A stretch of DNA of 18,850 nt from an uncultured Coriobacteriaceae bacterium (GTDB lineage: Bacteria > Actinomycetota > Coriobacteriia > Coriobacteriales > UMGS124), in NCBI GenBank assembly GCA_900539345.1, contig UQBS01000057.1, forward strand, positions 1 to 18,850. The letters run 5' to 3'. Below, one piece after another: positions 7,763-15,485 of the stretch (position 1 is the stretch's first letter; each line of letters starts with the position of its first letter). The notes under the pieces were generated by a model that was not told the DNA's origin, ran no database searches, and worked only from the letters and a program-made list of their open reading frames with translations. Both the position numbers and the translations under genes were made by a program.

Positions 7763-8560
7763 ATGTGCGGCAATGCTGATGAGCAGGCCGAATTGATGAC
7801 GCATACGGCTTGCGCTGCGGCACAGCCCGATGTGGCCGAAACGGCCCAGGGCAACGCAGAAGACGAGACCCGAGCCGTTTTGCTCGGCTTCCTCAAGGGA
7901 CGCGAGTATCTGTTCTCACTTTTCCATAAGCTCCTGGGCACCCTGCCCAGTACCGAGCTTTTCACGGCTGCAAGCAGTCGGGAGAGCCTGGCCGTGGTCG
8001 ACATGTTCGACGACGGCGCAAGCCCCGCGCCCGCCGAGCTGCGCGCGGCGCTTTCTCGCTGCGCCGACCTTGTCGCCCAGGGCGAGCAGGGCATGCAGCA
8101 GGCACATGACGAATACGAGCGACTTTTCTTCGCTCCCGACAATATGGTGGCCGCGCCGTGGGAGTCTGTGTACACCACGCGCGAGCGTGCCCTGTTCCAA
8201 GAGTCCACGCTTGCCGTGCGCTCTTGGTATGAGAGGTATCTCTACATCCCGGCTGGCTACCCGCGCATCCCGGATGACCACATTGCCCTCATGATGCACT
8301 TTCTCGAGCTGACGGCCGCGCGAGCCATTGCCCACCTGGAAGATGGCCAGCTGCGCGAGCTCGCGAAGGTGCTTGAGGACCAGGCGGCATTCGAGCGCGG
8401 GCACCTGCTCAACTGGGTTTTCTCGTATGCGCAGGACATGGCTTCGTCGAAGACGCACGAGGTGTATCCGCAGCTTGCGCAGGCTGTGGCCGACTTCGTG
8501 CAGCTCGACGTGTCGGTCCTCGACGAGATGTTGGAGATTGTCGCTTCCGTCGCGGCATAA
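7763..8560 (+). CDS. TorD/DmsD-family molybdoenzyme maturation chaperone
   Basis: A 265-residue cytoplasmic chaperone predicted to bind the twin-arginine signal of the following catalytic subunit and hold it until cofactor insertion. Family hallmarks are visible: EYERLF (117-122), PWESVY (132-137) and PDDHIALMMHFLEL (170-183), on an all-helical background. The first 35 residues are poorly conserved and look disordered. I chose the ATG at 7763 because GAGGGG precedes it by 8 bases. The frame is open 25 codons further upstream but has no signal there. It is the first gene of a three-gene operon, 49 bp before the catalytic subunit, which is the usual arrangement for this family and names its client. 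It could equally be called TorD or DmsD, so I give no symbol. Confidence 0.9.
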   Translation: MCGNADEQAELMTHTACAAAQPDVAETAQGNAEDETRAVLLGFLKGREYLFSLFHKLLGTLPSTELFTAASSRESLAVVDMFDDGASPAPAELRAALSRCADLVAQGEQGMQQAHDEYERLFFAPDNMVAAPWESVYTTRERALFQESTLAVRSWYERYLYIPAGYPRIPDDHIALMMHFLELTAARAIAHLEDGQLRELAKVLEDQAAFERGHLLNWVFSYAQDMASSKTHEVYPQLAQAVADFVQLDVSVLDEMLEIVASVAA

Positions 8561-8609
8561 AGGTATTGCACGTTGGTTTTGTAAGACAAGGGGATAGGAG
8601 GACAGTTTT

Positions 8610-11288
8610 ATGGCATTGGTACAAGATGCACTGAAATCCGGGCTCAGCAGGCGTAAGTTCCTGGCTGGCTCCGTTGCGGCCGTGGGGGCGGCAAGCCTGG
8701 GTCTGTCTGCAGTGAGCGGCTCGGCCGACAACAACCTGCGCATGGCCCTGGCCGACGAGATGAAGGCCGATGAGGAGGGTGAGTGGCATTCCGCCGCTTG
8801 CTGGCACAACTGCGGCGGCAAGTGCCTCGTCAGGGTCTGCACGAAGGACGGCGTGATCGTTCGCCAGGGGACCGACGACATCAACACCGACGACGAGATC
8901 AACCGTCAGCAGAGGGCCTGCCTGCGCGGCTGGTCGCAGCAGTACCAGGCTCGCGGCCTCGACCGCCTGAAGTACCCCATGAAGCGCAAGAACTGGAGCC
9001 CCGAGGACCCGCACGCCGAGCTTCGTGGCATCGACGAGTGGGAGCGCATCTCTTGGGACGAGGCTGCCCAGTACATCCATGACGAGGTCGAGCGCATCAA
9101 TGGCGAGTTTGGCGACAACTCCATCCTCGCCCTGGGCGGCGGCATGACCGGCCTGCTCAACAAGCTCAACATTAACTACCTCTCCTCGTGGACGACCTCC
9201 TCGTGGGGCAGCTGGTTCGCTCCTGGCGTGCTCGGCTGGGGCGACGGTTGCAACGACTACACGGTCAACAACGACCGTCTCGACATGTTGAACTGCGACT
9301 ACGTGGTCGCTTTCGGCTACAACCCTGCTTGGGCCGCCCTGGGCAACGCCACGAACTTCGCCAAGTCCTGGAAGGACGCCGGCGTCAAGTTCATCATCTT
9401 CGACCCGATCTACACCGACACGACGTCCATTCTCGACGCCCAGTGGGTGCCGATTCGCCCCGCCACCGACATGGCAGCCATGATGGCCATGGCCTACGTC
9501 ATGCTCGAGGAGGACAGCGAGTCCAGCCCGCTCATCGACTGGGACTTCCTGGATCGCTGCTGCGTGGGCCAGGACGCCGACCACATGCCCGCCGACGCCA
9601 CGACCGACGAGAACTTCTTCGACTACCTGCGTGGCGAGTACGACGGCGTGCCCAAGACCCCCGAGTGGGCCAGCGAGATCTGCGGCGTCGACCCCGAGAC
9701 CCTGCGTGAGGTCGCCCGTATCCTGGGCAAGGACAACAACGTCGCCATCCTGTCGAGCTGGGCGAGCGCTCGTACCTACAACACCGAGCAGCTTCCTCAG
9801 ACCGCTATCTGCCTGGGCGCCATGGGCGGCCACATCGGCAAGAGCGGCAACTGCGTTGGCCCGACCGCTTGGAACCACACGAACAACTTTGGTCCGCGCC
9901 TTGTCAAGGCCGGCAGCGCCGGCAGCGCCGGCGGCACGAGCGGCACCGGCTCGTCCACTTCCGTGAGCGACACCCAGATGTGGGGCGCCGTGCTCGGTGA
10001 GCCCTTCAACCCCACCACGCTGTGGAAAACGCTCAACGGTTACGGCGTGTCTTGGAAGGATGCCATCGGCGAGTACGACCTTACCAAGCGCATCGAGAAC
10101 ATCACCGCTGACGTCAGGATGATCTGGACCGCCAACAGCGCCAAGCTCACCACCTGCGAGGGTGCCAAGAAGGGCATTGAGGCGTTCCGCTCCGTCGAGT
10201 TCGTCGTGGGCCAGGGCCACTTCCTCACCGCTTCCAACAAGTACGCCGACATCGTGCTTCCCATCACCACCAACTGGGAGCGCGAGGGCAGCTTCGTGTG
10301 GGACGGCTACATCAACCGCGACACCATGCTGATCAACCGCAAGGTCGTCGACCCCTATTTCGAGGCCGTCAGCGACACCGAGGCCTGCATCAAGATCGGC
10401 GAGAAGTTCGGCCTCACGCAGGACGACTTCTTCACCGTCAGCGAGACCCAGCGCCTCTTCAACGCCGTGGCCACCTGCTCGGTCGTCAAGGAGAACGGCG
10501 TCGACTGGGAGAACCTGTGCTCCATCACGCAGGAGGACATCGACGAGTGGGGCGTTGAGGGCGAGCCGCAGGAGGGTCGCGTCCCGATCGCCAAGTTCAT
10601 GGAGGACGGCGTGTACCGCGTCGACCGCCACGTGGGCGACAACTACGGCTACATCGACAAGCAGGCCTTCCGCGAGGATCCCGAGGCCAACCCCATCGCC
10701 ACGAACTCCGGCAAGGTCGAGTTCTACTGCCAGACCTGGGCCGACTGCCTCAACTCCCACGGCTACTCCGATGAGCCTTACTCGCCCATCCCCAAGTACC
10801 GTGCCTGCACCCAGGGCTTCGAGGAGACCTTCGTCGACGGCGACATCGCCGGCGAGAAGAGCGACTTCCCGCTGCAGTGCATCAACCCGCACTACCAGCG
10901 TCGTTCGCACTCCATCTTCGACAACATCCCCTGGCTGCGCGAGGCTTGCGCCAACCCGTTCTTCATCTCCAAGCAGGATGCTGAGGAGCGCGGCATTGCT
11001 GACGGCGACACGGTGAAGATTTCCTCCAAGTACGGCGAGACCCTGCGTCCCGCCAGCGTGACCGCCCGTATGATGCCCGGCGTTGTGGGCCTGCCCCACG
11101 GCGCATGGGTGCGCGTCGACGAGAACGACGCCGTTGACCACGGCGGCAGCGAGAACTACATCACCGGCAACGTTGCCACGGGCATGGGCGTTGACGGTTA
11201 CAACACGCTGAACGTCCAGGTTGAGAAGTGGGACGGCGATCCGCTCCCCGCCGACAAGGACGTCCCGCAGACGATCCTGTTTGACTAG
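8610..11288 (+). CDS. dmsA: DmsA-like molybdopterin oxidoreductase catalytic subunit, Tat-exported
   Basis: An 892-residue DMSO-reductase-family enzyme, bis-MGD dependent, predicted to reduce an S- or N-oxide or similar acceptor outside the cytoplasmic membrane. The N-terminus has a Tat signal (SRRKFLAG, residues 13-20). Cys64, 68, 72 and 104 (CWHNCGGKC, then CLRG) fit a 4Fe-4S site. Compared from memory with E. coli DmsA, long matches are clear: KTPEWAS, a KQAFREDPEANPIAT segment, RMMPGVV and a VDHGG segment. The same comparison puts Ser198 (in SSWTTSSWGS) at the molybdenum ligand position. Residues 434-452 are an unusual Gly/Ser/Ala/Thr-rich insert. AGGAGG stands 8 bases before the ATG. Codon use is very uniform (GCC, GAC, ATC), suggesting high expression. 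The true substrate cannot be read from sequence. Confidence 0.92.
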   Translation: MALVQDALKSGLSRRKFLAGSVAAVGAASLGLSAVSGSADNNLRMALADEMKADEEGEWHSAACWHNCGGKCLVRVCTKDGVIVRQGTDDINTDDEINRQQRACLRGWSQQYQARGLDRLKYPMKRKNWSPEDPHAELRGIDEWERISWDEAAQYIHDEVERINGEFGDNSILALGGGMTGLLNKLNINYLSSWTTSSWGSWFAPGVLGWGDGCNDYTVNNDRLDMLNCDYVVAFGYNPAWAALGNATNFAKSWKDAGVKFIIFDPIYTDTTSILDAQWVPIRPATDMAAMMAMAYVMLEEDSESSPLIDWDFLDRCCVGQDADHMPADATTDENFFDYLRGEYDGVPKTPEWASEICGVDPETLREVARILGKDNNVAILSSWASARTYNTEQLPQTAICLGAMGGHIGKSGNCVGPTAWNHTNNFGPRLVKAGSAGSAGGTSGTGSSTSVSDTQMWGAVLGEPFNPTTLWKTLNGYGVSWKDAIGEYDLTKRIENITADVRMIWTANSAKLTTCEGAKKGIEAFRSVEFVVGQGHFLTASNKYADIVLPITTNWEREGSFVWDGYINRDTMLINRKVVDPYFEAVSDTEACIKIGEKFGLTQDDFFTVSETQRLFNAVATCSVVKENGVDWENLCSITQEDIDEWGVEGEPQEGRVPIAKFMEDGVYRVDRHVGDNYGYIDKQAFREDPEANPIATNSGKVEFYCQTWADCLNSHGYSDEPYSPIPKYRACTQGFEETFVDGDIAGEKSDFPLQCINPHYQRRSHSIFDNIPWLREACANPFFISKQDAEERGIADGDTVKISSKYGETLRPASVTARMMPGVVGLPHGAWVRVDENDAVDHGGSENYITGNVATGMGVDGYNTLNVQVEKWDGDPLPADKDVPQTILFD

Positions 11289-11310
11289 GTAAGGCGAAAG
11301 GGAGCTGAAC

Positions 11311-11898
11311 ATGGCACAGTACGGGTTCTATTTCGACCAAACGGCGTGCGCAGGGTGCCATACCTGCCAGATCGCCTGCAAAGACAAGAACCGCCTGGAT
11401 GTGGGCTACCTCCTGCGTGAGGTCCACACCTACGAGTGCGGCGAGTATCCCAACCCGGGTTACTATCACCTGGCCACGACCTGCAACCACTGCGACAACC
11501 CTGCCTGCGTGGATGCCTGCCCCACCGGCCGCACGGTGAAGGATGCTGAGACCGGTCTCGTTTACCACGACCCCGAGATCAACTGCGCAGGTGCCGCCTG
11601 CCAGCTTTGCGTCGAGGCCTGCCCCTACAACCACCCGGTCTACATTGAGGACCTGGAGAAGGTTGTGAAGTGCGACGGCTGCCGCGACCTGGTGGCCAAG
11701 GGCGAGCAGCCCGCTTGCGTCGCAAGCTGCATGATGCGCGCCCTGCACTTTGGCCCGGTCGACGAGCTGCGTGCGCAGTACGGCGACGACCTCGTGAGCG
11801 CCCTGCCCTGCTACCCCGACGGTGAGACCGGCCCGAACTTCCTCGTGAAGGCTCGCGCCTGCGCCCTCGAGGACGGCTTTGAGGAGAAGATCATCTAG
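11311..11898 (+). CDS. dmsB: DmsB-like four-cluster ferredoxin subunit
   Basis: A 195-residue electron-transfer subunit expected to pass electrons to the preceding catalytic subunit. It has no signal peptide and would be exported bound to its partner. Four cysteine groups are visible: CAGCHTCQIAC, CNHCDNPACVDACP, CAGAACQLCVEACP and CDGCRDLVAKGEQPACVASC. The third group is odd: its first two cysteines are four residues apart (CX4C) rather than the usual two. GGGAG lies 6 bases before the ATG. It starts 22 bp after the catalytic gene and ends the operon, since a strong terminator follows. No DmsC or NrfD-type membrane anchor follows it, unlike the standard dmsABC order. Confidence 0.93.
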   Translation: MAQYGFYFDQTACAGCHTCQIACKDKNRLDVGYLLREVHTYECGEYPNPGYYHLATTCNHCDNPACVDACPTGRTVKDAETGLVYHDPEINCAGAACQLCVEACPYNHPVYIEDLEKVVKCDGCRDLVAKGEQPACVASCMMRALHFGPVDELRAQYGDDLVSALPCYPDGETGPNFLVKARACALEDGFEEKII

Positions 11899-12233
11899 GT
11901 CTGCTCCAACGCTTGAGCAAGGCCACGACATCCCCCGATGTCACGCACAAGCCCCCGTGTCCGCGTCTCTCACAGAGCCGCTGGGCACGGGGGCTTTTTG
12001 GTGGACGAGGGGGACTGGCGAGTGGCCCGCGAGGACATGCTGGGGGCGCAGGCATGCAAGGCGAGGGGGGCGTGGGCGCGCGGATGCGGGCGCATGCACC
12101 GCCCAATGGCGCCCCGGGTGCGGGCGCATGCGAAGGCGGGCGGCGCCGCGGAGGCGGTCGAGGCCGAGCCGGCTTTGTGGTTCGCGGGAGTCACGGCGTC
12201 CAGCAGTGCCGCAATCAAGCCGCGCTGCTGTGC
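11899..12233. other. Intergenic region between convergent genes
   Basis: Apart from the terminator at 11950-11999, this region holds no gene I can support. TGCGGGCGCATGC occurs twice (12085-12097 and 12119-12131) in very GC-rich sequence. I see no clear terminator for the minus-strand radical SAM gene ending at 12234. Confidence 0.5.
11950..11999 (+). terminator. Rho-independent terminator of the molybdoenzyme operon
   Basis: AGCCCCCGTG (11950-11959) and CACGGGGGCT (11986-11995) form a perfect 10-bp stem that runs into TTTTT. The 26-nt loop may fold further. It lies about 50 bases after the stop codon of the Fe-S subunit. Confidence 0.88.
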
Positions 12234-13769
12234 CTACATCGTATCTACCTGCAGGTCTGCCAGGTCGAAGAGGCTCGGGGTGGTGTAGCGTGCGTCGAGC
12301 TCGCGCAGCACACGGCCGTCCGGGCGGTCCTCCACCACGCCCAGCCCGATGGCCACGAGCGCATGGGGAAGCTCGCCTGCGAGCAGGGCGATGTCGCTGG
12401 GGGCAAGCTCGAGTTCGTCGGTCTGGCTGTAAGCCGTCGAGCTATCTGCGTCGCTGGTTCGCCCGGAAGCCGCCTGGCTGCCCGTGACATCAGCCCAGCC
12501 GGGAGCCGTGGAGTTGCTTGCGATGATGGCCTGCTTGCCGCCGGCCGTCGAGTTGTTCGCGATGCCGACCTGGCCAGGGGCTTCCGAGCCGCCTGTGAAG
12601 TCGGCGTGCCCGCTGCCAGCAAGAATGCGCCGCGCTGACGCGGCATCGGCCCCAAAGATACGCGCGCAGGCGAGAAAATGACCGCGCTGCGCATACTCGC
12701 GCGGGGGGAAGGCCTGCTTGAAGGGTGCGTTTTGCTGGTACATCTGCCCGGTGAGCTTGTTCTCGAGCGAGCAGTAGTGCACACCCATGCGCAGCTCGCG
12801 CTCGATGGCCAACGACAGGAGCCGGATGCAGGCGTCCTCGCTTCCTTCGATGGGCAGGCCGCCCGCATACCAGTAGTCGTAAGGCACGCGGTACGGTTCG
12901 TGCTTGATGCGATAGCCGCGTCGCGCGAATGCGGCCGCATTGTTGAAGGGGAAGCACAGTTCAAGCAGGTTAATGCCGGTCGCGCCGCGTTTGTCCAGCT
13001 CAATGAGCAAATCTTGCATGAGTCCCAGCTCGTCGGGCATGACGGGCATCTCTACCATGGTGGCATCGAACACGCTCACGCAGCCTTCCAGCGCGTCGAG
13101 CGTGCGCTGCCTCAGGGTGGCCGACTCCTGCGTCTTGATGCTGAAACGCACCTCGTTGAGGCCAGCTTCGCGCAGCTCGCGCGCCGTCTGCGCGTCCATG
13201 CCCTCGCCGCAGGTGTACAGGCGCGTGTACGCGTTGGGGTACAGCTCGCGCGCACGCTCAAGGAACGCGAAGAGCTCGCGCTTGTGCAGGAGCGGCTCGC
13301 CGCCGGTCACGGCCAGGTGCTGCAGGCGCGCGCCGTGGGCATGCTCGGCCTCGAGGTCAGCGGCTATGTTGCGCACATGCGTCTGGTAGTAGGCGTAGTT
13401 CTCCTGGTTGGGGTTGAAGCAGAAGAAGCACTTTTTGGGGCACTGGGTGGAGGTGAGGAACGTCTGCGTGCCCACGGCCTTGCGGCAGGCCAGGCACGCG
13501 GGCGAGATCCAGTTGAGCCACAGGCTGCTGCGGGCGTTTTCCACATGGAGGCCCGCCTGCATCATTTGGTCGACTTCTGCCGAGAAGGGGCTGAGGCCCG
13601 CTTGCTCCTCGGGAGCTACACCCAGGCCAAACTGCCCTACCGCCTCGAGAAAGTCGGCGCGGATCTCGCGGTAGGTCTGCGCATAGCTGCGCGCATTTTG
13701 AGGCGCGACGCACGCGCCAGTCTTACCGTGCGATGCGCGCAGGGCCTCGTCGATTGAGCGGAACAGCAT
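12234..13769 (-). CDS. Radical SAM protein of unknown function
   Basis: A 511-residue cytoplasmic protein. The radical SAM cluster motif is CPKKCFFC (Cys110, 114, 117), followed by GGEPLL, the SAM-binding GGE motif, and later VRFSIKT in the barrel. An extra pair, Cys92 and Cys95 (SPACLACRKAVGT), sits just before the motif and might bind a metal. Residues from about 388 hold a low-complexity segment built of 12-13-residue units, after which a short conserved-looking tail (LFDLADLQVDTM) ends the protein. No SPASM domain is obvious. The start at 13769 follows GGAGG by 8 bases. A TTG five codons upstream overlaps that site and is unlikely. The gene has its own leader, as a terminator separates it from the aldo/keto reductase upstream. 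Substrate and pathway are unknown. Confidence 0.85.
   Translation of the reverse strand: MLFRSIDEALRASHGKTGACVAPQNARSYAQTYREIRADFLEAVGQFGLGVAPEEQAGLSPFSAEVDQMMQAGLHVENARSSLWLNWISPACLACRKAVGTQTFLTSTQCPKKCFFCFNPNQENYAYYQTHVRNIAADLEAEHAHGARLQHLAVTGGEPLLHKRELFAFLERARELYPNAYTRLYTCGEGMDAQTARELREAGLNEVRFSIKTQESATLRQRTLDALEGCVSVFDATMVEMPVMPDELGLMQDLLIELDKRGATGINLLELCFPFNNAAAFARRGYRIKHEPYRVPYDYWYAGGLPIEGSEDACIRLLSLAIERELRMGVHYCSLENKLTGQMYQQNAPFKQAFPPREYAQRGHFLACARIFGADAASARRILAGSGHADFTGGSEAPGQVGIANNSTAGGKQAIIASNSTAPGWADVTGSQAASGRTSDADSSTAYSQTDELELAPSDIALLAGELPHALVAIGLGVVEDRPDGRVLRELDARYTTPSLFDLADLQVDTM
12421..12603 (-). repeat. In-frame degenerate minisatellite in the radical SAM gene
   Basis: About five units of 36-39 bp (boundaries near 12421, 12454, 12493, 12529, 12568 and 12603) encode related peptides such as VGIANNSTAGGKQ, AIIASNSTAPGW, DVTGSQAASGR and SDADSSTAYSQ. 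Unit lengths are multiples of three, so the frame is kept. The product is Gly/Ser/Ala/Thr-rich and probably a flexible linker. Confidence 0.65.
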
Positions 13770-13791
13770 GTGATAATCCTCCAAAAACAGT

Positions 13792-13815
13792 GCTATACCA
13801 GCAATGATGCATCAT
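13792..13815 (-). promoter_or_regulatory. Possible extended -10 box and palindrome before the radical SAM gene
   Basis: On the minus strand TGGTATAGC (TATAGC at 13797-13792) resembles an extended -10 element. Just upstream is the perfect 12-bp palindrome ATGATGCATCAT (13804-13815), placed where an operator could lie. I see no clear -35. Confidence 0.3.
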
Positions 13816-13860
13816 GGGCTGCCTGGCTTGCAGCTAGGTTCCCGCGTGGTCAAACAGCGT

Positions 13861-13897
13861 GAGGCCCCCGACGCCACCTGACAGCGCCGGGGGCCTC
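13861..13897 (-). terminator. Terminator hairpin of the second aldo/keto reductase
   Basis: GAGGCCCCCG (13861-13870) and CGGGGGCCTC (13888-13897) form a perfect 10-bp stem with a 17-nt loop, 20 bases after the minus-strand stop codon. The following minus-strand sequence (ACGCTGTTTG) has only a poor T-tract, so efficiency may be modest. Confidence 0.7.
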
Positions 13898-13917
13898 GCT
13901 CGATTTCCGGGGTGCCG

Positions 13918-15045
13918 TTACCTCTCGAAAGTCTCGGCGACGAGCTTGAGGTAGTCGACGATGGGCAGGTGCTGGGGGCAGGCGCGTTCGCAGGCACGGC
14001 ATTCGATGCAGTCGCTGGCCTTGCCGTGGTCGTTGTTCCAGCCGCGGTAGATCATACCCTGCGTGGAGAAGTCGCGGCTACGCGTGCGCTTCTCGGCGTT
14101 GTACAGCGAGAAGTACTCGGGGATGGCGATGTTCTTGGGGCAGTGCTGCACGCAGTAGCGGCACGACGTGCAGGGAACGGCGATGTTCTGGCGCACGAGG
14201 TCGCCCACGTGGTGCAGCATGTTCATCTCGTCGTCGCTCAGCGGCTTGAAGTCGGCCATGTAGGAGATGTTGTCACGCAGCTGCTCGAGGTTCGACATGC
14301 CGGAGAGCACCATCTCCACGCCTGGCAGGCTGGCGGCAAAACGCACGGCCCAAGAGGCCAGGGAGGCGTTTGCGTCGGCGGCATGGAGGATGTCCACGGC
14401 CTCGGCGGGCAGGTCGGCCGCAAGCGCGCCGCCCTTGATCGGCTCCATCACGAAGACGGGCTTACCGTGCTTGCGGCACACCTCGTAGTTCTTGCGGGCC
14501 TGGATGCCTCCGTCTTCCCAGTCGAGGTAGTTGATCTGCAGCTGCACGAACTCGGCGTCGGGCCAGCGGTCGAGCAGCTCGTCGAGGTACTCGGCGTTGT
14601 AGTGGTACGAGAAGCCCAGGCGACGGATCTTGCCGGCGTCGCGCTGCTTGCGCAGGAAGTTCCACGAGTCGGCGCGGTCGGTGTTGATGGTGTTCTGGCC
14701 GCCAAGGGCATGCAGCAGGTAGTAGTCGAAGTACTCCACGCCGCACTTCTCAAACTGCTCCTCGAAGATGCGCTCCTGGTCGCCGTCCTGCTTGATGAGG
14801 GCGCTGGGCAGCTTGTCGGCCAGCACGTAGACGTCGCGGTCGTAGCGCTCCACGAGGGCCTTGCGCATGGCGCCCTCGCTGGCGCGCTTATGGTAGAAAT
14901 ACAGGTTGTCGAAGTAAGTGAAACCGGCGGCGAGATACTCGTCCACCATTTGGCTCACGAGCGGTACGTCAATCGAAGTGGGGTCTGCCGGGTCGGTCAG
15001 CGGCAGGCGCATGCAGCCAAAGCCGAGCTTCTTCATGTCCGTCAT
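13918..15045 (-). CDS. Second aldo/keto reductase with C-terminal 4Fe-4S domain
   Basis: A 375-residue paralogue of the gene at 496-1662, with the same architecture. The barrel starts MKKLGFGCMRLP. Putative catalytic residues are Asp in FDNLYFY, the Tyr of that motif, Lys in LADKL and His in YLLHALGG. The C-terminus has CTSCRYCVQHCP and CIECRACERACP for two 4Fe-4S clusters. Both paralogues share VLSGMSNLEQLRDNI before the Fe-S part. Differences around the active-site loops (NTINTDRADSW here against THFFDDFGQW there) suggest different substrates, which are unknown. The ATG at 15045 follows GGGGAGAGG by 6 bases. The frame is open 28 codons more, without domain sequence. It appears to be monocistronic, ended by the hairpin at 13861-13897. 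Confidence 0.9.
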   Translation of the reverse strand: MTDMKKLGFGCMRLPLTDPADPTSIDVPLVSQMVDEYLAAGFTYFDNLYFYHKRASEGAMRKALVERYDRDVYVLADKLPSALIKQDGDQERIFEEQFEKCGVEYFDYYLLHALGGQNTINTDRADSWNFLRKQRDAGKIRRLGFSYHYNAEYLDELLDRWPDAEFVQLQINYLDWEDGGIQARKNYEVCRKHGKPVFVMEPIKGGALAADLPAEAVDILHAADANASLASWAVRFAASLPGVEMVLSGMSNLEQLRDNISYMADFKPLSDDEMNMLHHVGDLVRQNIAVPCTSCRYCVQHCPKNIAIPEYFSLYNAEKRTRSRDFSTQGMIYRGWNNDHGKASDCIECRACERACPQHLPIVDYLKLVAETFER

Positions 15046-15201
15046 ACGGGTCCTCTCCCCTGTGTCCAAATAACCACGCATGCCATTGTAGCGAGGCAAA
15101 AGGCCCAGACGTTCTCGAAACGCCGACAAGTTCTCGCAAAAGTCGAACGCCTGCGCTGGGCAGTGCGGGAGAAGAAGCTCGATATCGGGCGGTCTTTTGG
15201 T

Positions 15202-15415
15202 TTTGTCTGTCCCAACAGGTCCCCGAACCCACCCTCTCCGCAGGTGTCAGCGCGACGGTAGTAAGCGTGCTCAGTAACAAGCTGCGCGTGTGCGTTGTGC
15301 TGGGCGTTTGTGTGTTATGGCGCAGGCCCAGCCGCGCTGCCATGGGTGTGGCTCATTCTCAGCCGCGGGAGATGCGCTCGCCCGCCTGCGGATACCGACT
15401 GTTGGGACAGACAAA
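15202..15415. repeat. Element bounded by perfect 17-bp inverted repeats, MITE-like
   Basis: TTTGTCTGTCCCAACAG at 15202-15218 is repeated as its exact reverse complement at 15399-15415, enclosing 180 bp with no open frame worth calling. I see no target-site duplication at the ends. It could be a non-autonomous mobile element, or two copies of a dispersed intergenic motif in opposite directions. Confidence 0.6.
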
Positions 15416-15441
15416 TTGCAGGCAGTCAGTTGACTGCCATC

Positions 15442-15481
15442 AGCAAGGCCACTTGCGTAACTGTGACCAAGCGGCCTTGCT
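15442..15481 (-). terminator. Probable terminator of the DIP1984-family gene
   Basis: AGCAAGGCCACTTG (15442-15455) and CAAGCGGCCTTGCT (15468-15481) pair over 14 bp with one G-U or mismatch position and a 12-nt loop, directly after the minus-strand stop at 15486. No T-tract follows on the minus strand, but a second hairpin (15421-15438) does. Confidence 0.55.
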
Positions 15482-15485
15482 GTGT

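Larger units (their letters stand above)
15046..15485. other. Intergenic region holding an inverted-repeat element
   Basis: This 440-bp gap lies between two minus-strand genes. It holds the 214-bp element bounded by 17-bp inverted repeats, a small hairpin at 15421-15438 (GGCAGTCA and TGACTGCC), and the large hairpin at 15442-15481. I see no gene in it. Confidence 0.6.

Noticed and set aside
8409..11312. Minus-strand open frame of 967 codons opposite the DmsA-like gene
   Set aside because: Its Val/Ala/Leu/Gly-rich translation mirrors the strong GC-ending codon bias of the real gene, it has no recognisable domain, and the plus-strand gene has a clear family match.
12678..13757. Plus-strand open frame of 359 codons opposite the radical SAM gene
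   Set aside because: It has no domain or ribosome binding site, and the minus-strand gene is well supported.
13912..15261. Plus-strand open frame of 449 codons opposite the second aldo/keto reductase
   Set aside because: It is a codon-bias shadow of a gene with clear catalytic and Fe-S motifs, and it has no domain of its own.
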